Shown: piece after piece, positions 1 through 8,104 of the stretch
How the letters are laid out: each line of letters starts with the position of its first letter
How positions within the stretch are numbered: position 1 is the first letter of the stretch
DNA from: Chloroflexota bacterium
Lineage (GTDB): Bacteria; Chloroflexota; Chloroflexia; QHBQ01; JADMIH01
Length of the DNA: 12,092 nt
Assembly (NCBI GenBank): GCA_015478675.1
Contig: JADMIH010000117.1
Coordinates: 1 to 12,092 of the forward strand
Reading direction: 5' to 3'
Position numbers and translations under genes: made by a program
The notes under the pieces: model-generated
The model's input: only the letters and a program-made list of their open reading frames with translations
Told to the model about the DNA's origin: nothing
Database searches by the model: none

Positions 1-190
1 GACGCACGACTTCAACGCTGTCGGGGGTGCGGCCAAGCATATCGTATGCCGCCCTACCAACCGCCTTGACGCGGCCATCACGCGTTGAGATAGCCACTAC
101 CGAAGGCTCATTGAGCACTACGCCGCGACCCCGAACAAAGACAAGCACGTTAGCCGTGCCCAGATCAATACCTATAGAGCGCGAAAACAA
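1..190 (-). CDS. mreB: Rod shape-determining protein MreB, N-terminal part (runs off the window)
   Basis: Bacterial actin homologue that polymerises under the membrane and guides peptidoglycan synthesis during elongation. Only the first 63 residues are in the window. They begin [19 protein letters not shown] (first residue read as Met), then [15 protein letters not shown], which is the classic MreB N-terminus with the phosphate-1 loop [10 protein letters not shown]. The start is TTG at 188-190, chosen because AGGAGG (bases 196-201 on the complement) lies 5 nt upstream and the MreB homology begins right there. The TTG abuts the TAG stop of atpC with no intervening base, so its ribosome binding site is inside atpC and translational coupling is likely. 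The 3' end is cut by the window edge, so length and intactness cannot be judged. The family call is secure; mreB versus the paralogue mbl is less certain. Confidence 0.93.
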   Translation of the reverse strand, partial: MFSRSIGIDLGTANVLVFVRGRGVVLNEPSVVAISTRDGRVKAVGRAAYDMLGRTPDSVEVVR

Positions 191-613
191 CTATCCCTCC
201 TCGCGCCGGAGTCTGCGCCGTCTGTTGCCCACGCGGATCCGCAAGGTGGCGAAGCGCATCGCAGCCTCTGCTGCCGCTGTATCTACATTGCCACGATTTG
301 CCATATCCTGCTCAGCGCGTGTGCGAGCTTCCTCGGCTGCCGCGATATTTATCTCCTCGGAGCGCTCAGCGGCATCGGCAAGCACAGTCACTTTGTCGTG
401 TAGCACTTCTATAAAGCCGCCCGCAACTACGATGCTTTGCTCGTCGGCTCCTTTGCGAACCCGCAACTCGCCGATCTGTAAGATCGTGAGTAAAGGCGCG
501 TGGTGCGGCAATATGCCGACCTCCCCATCAACCGAAGGCGCGATCACCATATCTATGTTGTCGTCAGTAAGCACCACCCTCTCGGCGGTGACAACTTCAA
601 GGCTCAAAGCCAT
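191..613 (-). CDS. atpC: ATP synthase F1 epsilon subunit
   Basis: Epsilon subunit of the F1 central stalk; it couples gamma rotation to the c-ring and can inhibit ATP hydrolysis. At 140 residues it has normal family length. The N-terminal beta-sandwich shows the typical LEVVTAERVVL start, then the conserved GEVGILPHHAPLLT stretch (about residues 30-43) and a VAGGFIEV strand. The C-terminal half is a two-helix region rich in Ala, Glu and Arg, ending RRRRLRREEG. The ATG at 611-613 is preceded by GGGAG about 10 nt upstream. It lies 31 nt downstream of atpD in the same transcript, and the spacer is mostly a heptameric repeat. Its last codons hold the AGGAGG used by mreB, whose start codon directly follows this stop. 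Confidence 0.97.
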   Translation of the reverse strand: MALSLEVVTAERVVLTDDNIDMVIAPSVDGEVGILPHHAPLLTILQIGELRVRKGADEQSIVVAGGFIEVLHDKVTVLADAAERSEEINIAAAEEARTRAEQDMANRGNVDTAAAEAAMRFATLRIRVGNRRRRLRREEG

Positions 614-628
614 TGTTGGGAAGCTCCC

Positions 629-2105
<1,477 letters not shown>

Positions 2106-2120
2106 CTACTTTGTAAAAGG

Positions 2121-2660
2121 CTACGCCTGGCCTGGCGCGGACGCAGGGGCTGGGGCTGGGCGGCTGGCCCACCATCCTAACGCCGCGCCACCCAGTATCA
2201 TAGCGACCAGAAATGCTACGGAGTTTATTCTCCCTGTAGCGGGGCTGATTGATCTCAGGAAGAGGAAGAAGACGGCAAGCCACACAAAGGCTCCGTAGAT
2301 CGCCCCTCCCAGAACCGGGTTTATCTTGAAGATTCTAAACAACGGGCGGTATTGGCCGAAGCCAATGCCGAGGATCACGAATGCTGCTAGTATGAGCAAC
2401 AAGCCAACGAAGTATGATGAGTCGAGCAGGTCCTGGTTCGACTGACTCTGGCCTGTAACCAACGATCCTATCGCGCTCGGTGTAAGCCACCAGATACCTG
2501 AGTTGATGGTGTAGGGCGAAGGTGTCGAGGGCGGTGGTGGAGTAATAATGAAGTCGGCTATCGCCATCACCAGGATGGTGACTATACCGCCAATTAGCCC
2601 CGCCACCGCGCCTTCAATTAGCTTGGTAGATGTCTTCTTCGGTTGGTAAACTTGCGCCAT
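2121..2660 (-). CDS. Unknown four-helix membrane protein inserted between atpG and atpD
   Basis: I do not recognise this 179-residue protein. It has a short basic N-terminus (MAQVYQPKKTSTK) and four likely membrane helices at about residues 16-39, 82-103, 114-136 and 147-165. A Pro-rich loop (PPPPSTPSP, 41-49) follows helix 1, a hydrophilic loop QSQSNQDLLD follows around 71-80, and the C-terminus is a Pro/Ala-rich tail. Helix 1 has a glycine-spaced pattern (GAVAGLIGGIVT) that suggests helix packing. The ATG at 2658-2660 has GGAG 8 nt upstream, and atpD begins 27 nt after the stop, so it should be cotranscribed and translated with the ATP synthase subunits. It is not a standard subunit. A role in assembly, stability or regulation of the enzyme is inference from position only; it may also be an unrelated passenger gene. 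Confidence 0.85.
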   Translation of the reverse strand: MAQVYQPKKTSTKLIEGAVAGLIGGIVTILVMAIADFIITPPPPSTPSPYTINSGIWWLTPSAIGSLVTGQSQSNQDLLDSSYFVGLLLILAAFVILGIGFGQYRPLFRIFKINPVLGGAIYGAFVWLAVFFLFLRSISPATGRINSVAFLVAMILGGAALGWWASRPAPAPASAPGQA

Positions 2661-2747
2661 TAGTCATGCTCCAAGGTTCGCCTGATGTACGTGCGCTGGG
2701 TGGCCTATACTATGAGCCTGCTACCATGCGATGCTGCTCGTCACTTT

Positions 2748-2777
2748 CAGGTAACAGGCATTGCGCAATAGTTACTG
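2748..2777 (-). other. Stem-loop directly after the atpG stop codon
   Basis: CAGGTAAC (2748-2755) pairs with GTTACTG (2771-2777), giving 7 bp with one bulged base. The loop contains the palindrome ATTGCGCAAT. In the transcript the hairpin begins immediately after the atpG stop. No U-run follows, so it is not a standard terminator. It could protect the upstream mRNA or set relative expression at this point of the operon. The rest of the 117-nt gap (2661-2747) shows nothing else I can support. Confidence 0.45.
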
Positions 2778-3686
2778 CTATCCGGTCAGCGCAGCCGCGC
2801 CGCTGGAAACCTCGATAATTTCTCTTGTGATGTTCGCTTGACGTAGCTTGTTGTAAGCGAGTGTCAGGTCGGAGATCATCTCTTTGGCGTTATCGGTGGC
2901 GTTGCGCATGGCTATCATGCGCGAGCTTTGCTCAGAAGCAAGGTGCTCAAGCAGTCCCTGGTAGATCCGCGCCTCGATATAACGCGGTATAAGCTGCGAT
3001 AGCACTTCGCCCGTACTTGGCTCATATATGTACTCGGTCTTTGTGCCCGCGGTGTCGGGGGCTTCCGTTTCACTGGCCGGAGCGCCTCCCTCAAGGTCGG
3101 TTATGTCAAGAGGGAGCAGCCTGTGAACAACCGGGCGCTGTATAAGTGTGTTTATAAACTCAGTGTAGATCATGTAGACTGCGTCCGAGCGACCGCTGAT
3201 GAACTCTTCCGTCGCCACGCGAGCCACAGGATATATATCCGCAATGGAAGGGCGATCATTCAGATTGATAAAGTCAGCCACCATTGGGCGGCCATATCTC
3301 AGCATGAAGTCACGACCTTTGCGGCCCACCGCGATTATGTTCACAGGCACGCCACTGCTCTCATTCAGGATGAAGCGGGTAGTACGGCGTACTACGTTTG
3401 TATTCAGCGCGCCCGCAAGCCCTCGGTCGGCGGTGATCATAATCACGGTAATATTCTTGATAGGCCGGACCTGCAAAAGAGGGTGAACCTCATCGTCCTG
3501 CCCGCTTGTTCGCGCCGCCAGGTTCTGCATCACCTCAGCAATCTTCTCCGCATAAGGCCGCCCGGCAAGCACAGCTTGCTGAGCGCGCTTCATCCGCGAA
3601 GCCGCCACCATTTCCATTGCGCGTGTAATCTGCGATATGTTCTTGGCCGACGTTATCCGGCGTCGTATCTCACGTGTGCTTGGCAT
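2778..3686 (-). CDS. atpG: ATP synthase F1 gamma subunit
   Basis: Central rotor shaft of F1. At 302 residues it is slightly longer than many family members. The N-terminal helix has the hallmark pattern of the family: REIRRRITSAKNISQITRAM, then EMVAASRM. ITADRGLAGALN (about 84-95) is the conserved central strand motif. The C-terminal helix holds SEQSSRMIAMRNATDNAKEM and ends with LTLAYNKLRQANITREIIEV, the segment that sits in the alpha3beta3 cavity. A poorly conserved acidic/Ala/Thr stretch (around 198-215, GGAPASETEAPDTAGTKT) accounts for the extra length. The ATG is at 3684-3686. It is preceded by atpA across a spacer made almost wholly of heptameric repeat, with a GGGGTAGCT stretch as the only weak Shine-Dalgarno candidate. 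A hairpin and then an unknown membrane protein follow, instead of atpD. Confidence 0.97.
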   Translation of the reverse strand: MPSTREIRRRITSAKNISQITRAMEMVAASRMKRAQQAVLAGRPYAEKIAEVMQNLAARTSGQDDEVHPLLQVRPIKNITVIMITADRGLAGALNTNVVRRTTRFILNESSGVPVNIIAVGRKGRDFMLRYGRPMVADFINLNDRPSIADIYPVARVATEEFISGRSDAVYMIYTEFINTLIQRPVVHRLLPLDITDLEGGAPASETEAPDTAGTKTEYIYEPSTGEVLSQLIPRYIEARIYQGLLEHLASEQSSRMIAMRNATDNAKEMISDLTLAYNKLRQANITREIIEVSSGAAALTG

Positions 3687-3693
3687 AGCTACC

Positions 3694-3728
3694 CCAAATT
3701 AGCAATTAGCAAGTACTAATTGATAATT
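3694..3728. repeat. Degenerate 7-bp tandem array at the atpA/atpG junction
   Basis: Five plus-strand heptamers of the type NNNAATT (for example AGCAATT and GATAATT). In gene direction the array starts at the atpA TAA stop and continues with TAATNNN-type words. Because 7 is not a multiple of 3, the repeated TAA/TAG triplets close all three reading frames within about 31 nt. It fills nearly the whole spacer. Confidence 0.8.
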
Positions 3729-5262
3729 ACTTAAAGCTTACGGTTCTCTTGAACTCGGTGATCGCGTTTTTGATAGCTTCGATTGTCTCATCGCTCAAGC
3801 GCTTGTCGTTGGCGATTGTCTCCAGGACCTCCGGGTGGGCGTTCTTCATGAAGTCATGGAACTGCTCTTCCCAGGAGCGAACATTATCTATAGCCACATC
3901 ATCGAGGAAGCCGTTCGTAACGGCGTAAATGATCGTGATCTGTTGCGGCGCGGAAAGGGGATTATACTGTGGCTGCTTGAGCACCTCTTGAATGCGCAAG
4001 CCGCGATCCAGCTGGGCCCTGGTCGACTTATCAAGGTCGGAGCCGAACTGCGCGAAGGCAGCTAGCTCGCGGAACTGAGCCATATCGAGCTTGAGGCGGC
4101 CCGCCACCTGGCGGTATGCCTTGATCTGAGCGTCACCACCCACGCGGCTTACCGAAATGCCGACGTTTACAGCGGGCCGGATGCCCGCGTAAAAGAGGTC
4201 AGCCTCAACGAAGATCTGGCCGTCAGTGATCGATATCACATTTGTGGGAATGTAAGCTGATACGTCGTTAGCTTGCGTTTCGATGATCGGCAAAGCGGTA
4301 AGGGAACCACCACCCTGCGCTTCACTCATCCGAGCAGCGCGCTCCAGCAGGCGAGAGTGCAGGTAGAAAACGTCCCCGGGATATGCCTCACGTCCTGGCG
4401 GGCGGCGCAGAAGGAGCGAAACCTGGCGGTAAGCCCAGGCGTGCTTGCTCAGGTCATCGTAGATGATAAGGCAGTCGCGCCCTGATGCCATGAACTCTTC
4501 GCCCATCGCGCACGCAGCGTAAGGCGCGATGTATTGCAAGGCTGCAGGGTCGGCGGCGCTGGCGGAAACCACAATCGTGTGGTCCATAGCGCCAAATTGC
4601 TCAAGGGTGCCCACTACCTGTGCCACCTGCGACGATTTCTGGCCGATAGCCACGTAGATGCAGAGAACGCCACTATCCTTCTGGTTGATGATGGTATCGA
4701 TGGCGATAGCGGTTTTACCTGTCTGGCGGTCGCCGATGATAAGCTCGCGCTGGCCGCGGCCAATCGGGATCATCGAGTCGATGGCTTTCACCCCCGTCTG
4801 CAACGGCGTGTCTACATTCTGGCGATATATTACCCCGGGTGCCAGGTGCTCGATAGGCCGGGTCTTGAGGGTGGAAGGCAGGTCGCCTTTGCCGTCAATC
4901 GGCTGGCCGAGGCCGTTCACCACGCGTCCAAGCAAGGCATCGCCTACGGGCACCTCAACGATGCGCCCGGTTGTGCGTACGGTGTCGCCCTCTTCAATCT
5001 GGGTGTAAGGGCCGAGGACAACCACACCCACCGACTCTTCTTCCAGGTTGAGGGCCATCCCCATGACAGTGCTGCGGCCTTCCTTGGTCTCTATCTCGAA
5101 TTCAAGCAACTCTGAGGACATCGCCCCGGCAAGGCCATGAACACGAGCAATGCCGTCGCCAATCTCCACTACCGTGCCCACATTGACGGTGCGGACGGGC
5201 TGGTCGAAATTCTCTATTTCCTGGCGGATAATAGAACTGATTTCTTCTGCACGTAACGCCAT
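3727..5262 (-). CDS. atpA: ATP synthase F1 alpha subunit
   Basis: Non-catalytic nucleotide-binding subunit of the F1 head; it contributes the arginine finger to the catalytic site. At 511 residues it has full length. Landmarks: N-terminal [19 protein letters not shown] helix that meets delta, Walker A GDRQTGKT (177-184), [36 protein letters not shown], and the [13 protein letters not shown] segment near the arginine finger. I chose the ATG at 5260-5262, with AGGAG 6 nt upstream. An in-frame TTG at 5299-5301 would add 13 residues, but it has no ribosome binding site and those residues lie outside the family N-terminus. It follows atpH by 66 nt. The KHAW in the Walker B region is more often KQAV, a conservative variation. 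Confidence 0.98.
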   Translation of the reverse strand: MALRAEEISSIIRQEIENFDQPVRTVNVGTVVEIGDGIARVHGLAGAMSSELLEFEIETKEGRSTVMGMALNLEEESVGVVVLGPYTQIEEGDTVRTTGRIVEVPVGDALLGRVVNGLGQPIDGKGDLPSTLKTRPIEHLAPGVIYRQNVDTPLQTGVKAIDSMIPIGRGQRELIIGDRQTGKTAIAIDTIINQKDSGVLCIYVAIGQKSSQVAQVVGTLEQFGAMDHTIVVSASAADPAALQYIAPYAACAMGEEFMASGRDCLIIYDDLSKHAWAYRQVSLLLRRPPGREAYPGDVFYLHSRLLERAARMSEAQGGGSLTALPIIETQANDVSAYIPTNVISITDGQIFVEADLFYAGIRPAVNVGISVSRVGGDAQIKAYRQVAGRLKLDMAQFRELAAFAQFGSDLDKSTRAQLDRGLRIQEVLKQPQYNPLSAPQQITIIYAVTNGFLDDVAIDNVRSWEEQFHDFMKNAHPEVLETIANDKRLSDETIEAIKNAITEFKRTVSFK

Positions 5263-5310
5263 TGTTTTCTCCTTTACGGCTTTTAGCTGTCTATCGCGCA
5301 ATTCGGGAGG

Positions 5311-5331
5311 CCGTTAGCTAACAGCTAGCTA
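5311..5331. repeat. Degenerate 7-bp tandem array at the atpH/atpA junction
   Basis: Three plus-strand heptamers: CCGTTAG, CTAACAG, then CTAGCTA. In gene direction it starts at the atpH TAG stop with TAGCTAG. Short and also partly self-complementary (GTTAGCTAAC), so confidence is lower than for the longer arrays. Confidence 0.55.
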
Positions 5332-5865
5332 CGACATCCTCTCGCCCAGCTCGGCGAGACGTGTTGCCAGGCTCGCGTCTATGAGTTCGTCACCTATGCG
5401 TGTAATTATACCCCCCAGCATACGGGGGTCTTCATGAACATGAAGCTCCACGCTCTTGCCGGTAATAGTTGAAAGCCGGTCGGCAACTCTCTTCTGGTGG
5501 GCTTCATCCAGAGGCACTGCCGTGGTGACATCGGCTATTATGATCCCCTTCTCTTTGTTGTACATTGCCTGATATGCTTCTACTATCCTCGGCAGCAGAT
5601 TTAGCCGCCGTCTGTGAAGGAGCAACATAAGCATATTCAGAGAGATCTGGCTGACAACGCCCTTGCTCACAAGCTCGGTAATAGTACGGCGTTGCTCCGG
5701 CTCCGTGACGCGGGGATCTTCGAGGGCAGAAACGGCGTTCTGGCCCCCGAAGATGCCGTCGAGCACCTTCAAGTCGCTCAACCACTGATCGAGGGTGTTT
5801 GTGTCTTTCGCTATGTCGAAGACGGCCTGCGCATACCTGCGCCCCGCTGCTCCACGTAGTGCCAC
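5329..5865 (-). CDS. atpH: ATP synthase F1 delta subunit
   Basis: Peripheral-stalk subunit that ties the b subunits to the top of the alpha3beta3 head. It is 178 residues, normal for the family. The N-terminal domain opens with GAAGRRYAQAVFDIA, the conserved RRYAxAxF-type helix. The C-terminal domain has the family signature region DPRMLGGIITRIGDELIDASLATRL (about 147-171). The start is GTG at 5863-5865, supported by AGGAG 6 nt upstream and by alignment of the N-terminus. It lies between atpF (114 nt upstream, across a repeat-rich spacer) and atpA (66 nt downstream). Confidence 0.96.
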   Translation of the reverse strand: MALRGAAGRRYAQAVFDIAKDTNTLDQWLSDLKVLDGIFGGQNAVSALEDPRVTEPEQRRTITELVSKGVVSQISLNMLMLLLHRRRLNLLPRIVEAYQAMYNKEKGIIIADVTTAVPLDEAHQKRVADRLSTITGKSVELHVHEDPRMLGGIITRIGDELIDASLATRLAELGERMS

Positions 5866-5877
5866 TCGTTTCTCCTA

Positions 5878-5905
5878 AATTACTGCGTATTGCGTAAGGG
5901 TTACC
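5878..5905. repeat. Degenerate 7-bp tandem array, atpF/atpH spacer, atpH side
   Basis: Four plus-strand heptamers including GCGTATT and GCGTAAG, beginning just upstream of the atpH ribosome binding site. It contains CGTATTGCGTA (5886-5896), which is the perfect 11-bp inverted partner of TACGCAATACG at 5961-5971 on the other side of the same spacer. Confidence 0.65.
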
Positions 5906-5944
5906 AGGGAGTTGTCTCTTTAGCCCCCAACCCGGCGAGCCGCC

Positions 5945-5972
5945 ACTACGCGATACACAGTACGCAATACGA
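5945..5972. repeat. Degenerate 7-bp tandem array, atpF/atpH spacer, atpF side
   Basis: Four plus-strand heptamers, ACTACGC, GATACAC and then AGTACGC, AATACGA. It lies just downstream of the atpF stop in gene direction. Its inner part forms an 11-bp perfect inverted repeat with 5886-5896, so the spacer can fold into a long stem-loop enclosing 64 bases. Confidence 0.7.
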
Positions 5973-5979
5973 ACCCTAC

Positions 5980-6492
5980 CTAACCCCGGCCTATGCTGCC
6001 GCGCTTCTCGGCTTCGGCCAGGGCCTCGTCTACCAGCCTGTAGTGGTCTGAAGTGTCGAGCGACCTGCCGACCACCTTGCTGGCGGCCATAATAGCCAGT
6101 CGGGCAACCTCGCGCTGAAGGTCTTCCTTGGCGCGCTGCGTGTCGGTCAGTATTTGAGCATGAGCATCGGCCAGCAGCTTTTCTCGCTGCTCGCGCGCCT
6201 CTGATTGCGCCGCCGCAATGGTGCGCTGGCTCATCTGCTGGGCTTGCGCCAGCATCTGCTGCGTCTCGGCGCGGGCCTCAGCTATGATCTGCTCTGCGCG
6301 CTGTGCCGCCGCCGCGTTATCAGCCTTAATCTGCTCTGCCTGCTCAATGCTTTCACGGATGCGGCTTGCACGATCATCCAGCACACTGATCACCGGCTTA
6401 TATGCGAAACGATAGAGAAGATACATGAGCACACCAAAGGCAAAGATCTGCCAGAGCAGGTTGCCCCACAAAATACCTAATGAGTCGAGCAT
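5980..6492 (-). CDS. atpF: ATP synthase Fo b subunit
   Basis: Peripheral-stalk subunit that holds the F1 head still against the rotor. It is 170 residues. A single N-terminal membrane helix (about 8-29, ILWGNLLWQIFAFGVLMYLL) is followed by RFAYKPV and a long, highly charged, Ala/Gln/Glu/Arg-rich coiled coil to about residue 140. The C-terminal VARLAIMAASKVVGRSLD matches the delta-binding end of the family. The ATG at 6490-6492 has AAGGA about 7 nt upstream. Only one b-type gene is present, so the stalk is presumably a homodimer. Confidence 0.96.
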   Translation of the reverse strand: MLDSLGILWGNLLWQIFAFGVLMYLLYRFAYKPVISVLDDRASRIRESIEQAEQIKADNAAAAQRAEQIIAEARAETQQMLAQAQQMSQRTIAAAQSEAREQREKLLADAHAQILTDTQRAKEDLQREVARLAIMAASKVVGRSLDTSDHYRLVDEALAEAEKRGSIGRG

Positions 6493-6581
6493 AGGAGATT
6501 CCTTCCCATGTTGTTATCTGCTTACGGGACCGTAGTGGTATTACGCAAGTGGAGAATAAAGATGCTATATCTATGATCGCT

Positions 6582-6609
6582 CACGCGATACGTGATACGC
6601 ACTACGATC
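6582..6609. repeat. Degenerate 7-bp tandem array in the atpE/atpF spacer
   Basis: Four plus-strand heptamers with core NACGNNN: CACGCGA, TACGTGA and then TACGCAC, TACGATC. It sits mid-spacer in the 153 nt between atpE and atpF. I see nothing else convincing in the remaining spacer. Confidence 0.72.
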
Positions 6610-6645
6610 ACCTACTCCGTGCAACTACATCTACCTAACGCCTGG

Positions 6646-6939
6646 CTATACGCCACCGGCGAAGATGATCACCAGGGCCACAACGAGCGCATAAATGGCA
6701 GTAGCTTCGGCAAAGCCGAGGCCGAGGATCATGGCGGTTCTCACCGGACCTTCGGCATCGGGGTTGCGGCCAATGGCCTGTGTAGCGCCCCACGTGCCGA
6801 TACCGAGACCTATGCCGGGGCCGATAGTGCCGAGGCCGATAGCAAGGCCGGCAGCGATCAACTTCAACCCACGCGGGTCACTGGTGACGGCCTGAGCCAG
6901 ATAACCAAGAGCATTCAAGTCCAAAAAGCTAAGATCCAC
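6646..6939 (-). CDS. atpE: ATP synthase Fo c subunit (rotor ring proteolipid)
   Basis: Hairpin protein that forms the ion-translocating ring. It is 97 residues. Helix 1 (about 27-54) is glycine-rich (GLGTIGPGIGLGIG), the polar loop is GRNP (57-60), and helix 2 (68-94) carries the ion-binding Glu at position 78 in GFAEATAIY. The helix-1 position that is Gln in Na+-type rings is Leu here, so H+ coupling is likely. The N-terminus has about 20 extra residues before the first helix compared with short versions. The start is GTG at 6937-6939 with AGGAGG 8 nt upstream. The transcript just upstream of that site is AU-rich (around 6961-6980), like the translation enhancers known for atpE in other bacteria, in keeping with its high copy number in the complex. 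Confidence 0.97.
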   Translation of the reverse strand: MDLSFLDLNALGYLAQAVTSDPRGLKLIAAGLAIGLGTIGPGIGLGIGTWGATQAIGRNPDAEGPVRTAMILGLGFAEATAIYALVVALVIIFAGGV

Positions 6940-6999
6940 TAGACATTCCTCCTGCGAAGCTAATTTATACTAAACTGAATCCGTCGTTTCGTCGCATGT

Positions 7000-7039
7000 G
7001 GCTCAAACGAGCCGAGAAGCGTGAAGCCTCCCACTTCTC
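7000..7039 (-). other. Two consecutive stem-loops in the atpB/atpE spacer
   Basis: GGCTC (7000-7004) pairs with GAGCC (7009-7013) around a 4-nt loop. Next to it, GAGAA (7014-7018) plus GTG (7021-7023) pair with CAC (7032-7034) plus TTCTC (7035-7039), leaving a 2-nt bulge. They sit between the atpB stop and the AU-rich stretch before atpE. No U-run follows, so I read them as RNA-stability or processing elements and not as a terminator. Confidence 0.45.
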
Positions 7040-7052
7040 ACCAACCCGGACT

Positions 7053-8060
7053 TCAACCGCCCACATGCTGCGCCGTCTTTTCGGTGGCGCGTTCAGCGTG
7101 TGGGGCGCTGTGCCCCGTTATTTTACCTGCTACTTGCTGGCCCAACGCCTCGGCACTGCCATGCTCCGCACCTTGCTCTCCGGCGTGCCCACCAACCGCG
7201 CTCGATATGAAGACCAGCGTTAGCACGGAGAAGAGCACAGCCTGTATGAAGCCGAAAAGGAGTTCAAGTCCGAGAAAGATAAAGGTGGCGAAACCGATGA
7301 AGACACTACCCAGCAGCACATACATTACCGTAACCAACACTTCGCCGCCGAATACGTTGCCAAAAAGACGGAAGGAGAGGGAGATCACACGTGCAAGCTC
7401 GCCCGTTATGTGAATGGGCGCAAGGAATATCGGGGTAGTAAGCTCTTTGAGGTACCCCAGCCCACCGTGCGCCGCGATGCCCGCCACCTGAACCACTACT
7501 ACAGCGATCAACGCCATAGCCAACGTCATATTAAGGTCGGCGTTGGCCGCACGCAGGAAGGGCACGAAAACCGTGCCCGGCTCCTTACAAAGCGGCTGTG
7601 CAAGCCCACGGGCGGGCTGTGCGGCCTCCTGCTGTGCAGGCGCGGCTGTATTCGACGTTGTCTGAATAGCCTGGCCTGCTCCGGCGCTCGCGCTGCTTGT
7701 CTCGCGGATACAGGTGCCAATCGTTCCAACCCCGGGTAGCAAGCTCGACCAGTTAGCGACGAGGATAAATATAAAGAGGGTAGCGATCAGAGGGAAGATA
7801 CGGCGTCCGACAATCTTACCCGCCGTGCCCTCAACAAGGCCCAGAAGGAACTCGACCACCGCCTCGGCCAGGTTCTGCGCGCCTTTGGGCACAACGCTCA
7901 TGCGCCGCGTGGCAATAGCAAAGAAGATCACAAGGGCGACCATCACAATCAGTGAAAAGAGCATTGAGTTGGTGAAATGGAAGTCGCCGAACGGAGTCGG
8001 AATTACGAGAAGGTCTTCAGGTTTGATAGTTATACGGGGGAGCTTAGGTTGCAGGTCCAT
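7053..8060 (-). CDS. atpB: ATP synthase Fo a subunit
   Basis: Stator membrane subunit with the two proton half-channels. It is 335 residues, long for the family. Visible: first membrane helix (about 33-52), conserved cytoplasmic loop PKGAQNLAEAVVEF, second helix ending WSSLLPGVG, then NADLNMTLAMAL (173-184) and SFRLFGNVFGGE (229-240) with the essential Arg at 231. Two additions stand out: an Ala/Gln/Ser/Thr-rich insertion in the extracytoplasmic loop (about 118-165), flanked by Cys117 and Cys158, and a hydrophilic, His-containing C-terminal tail (about 291-335). I chose the ATG at 8058-8060, with GGAGAAGGA just upstream. An ATG 27 bases earlier has no ribosome binding site. Core function looks intact. 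Confidence 0.95.
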   Translation of the reverse strand: MDLQPKLPRITIKPEDLLVIPTPFGDFHFTNSMLFSLIVMVALVIFFAIATRRMSVVPKGAQNLAEAVVEFLLGLVEGTAGKIVGRRIFPLIATLFIFILVANWSSLLPGVGTIGTCIRETSSASAGAGQAIQTTSNTAAPAQQEAAQPARGLAQPLCKEPGTVFVPFLRAANADLNMTLAMALIAVVVVQVAGIAAHGGLGYLKELTTPIFLAPIHITGELARVISLSFRLFGNVFGGEVLVTVMYVLLGSVFIGFATFIFLGLELLFGFIQAVLFSVLTLVFISSAVGGHAGEQGAEHGSAEALGQQVAGKITGHSAPHAERATEKTAQHVGG

Positions 8061-8104
8061 ATCTATCCTTCTCCAGTAGAGTGGCATGAGCGGGAAAAAT
8101 CAAG

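Noticed and set aside
5263..5301. Upstream TTG start for atpA adding 13 residues
   Set aside because: No Shine-Dalgarno and no family homology; the ATG at 5260-5262 has AGGAG at the right distance.
6646..6939. Possible Na+-type c ring, because Thr and Tyr follow the Glu (EATAIY)
   Set aside because: The helix-1 Gln needed for Na+ coordination is Leu here and the Ser after Glu is Ala, so H+ coupling is more likely.
6965..6975. TATAAA-like -10 box before atpE
   Set aside because: No acceptable -35 at 16-18 bp; better read as the AU-rich translation enhancer region.
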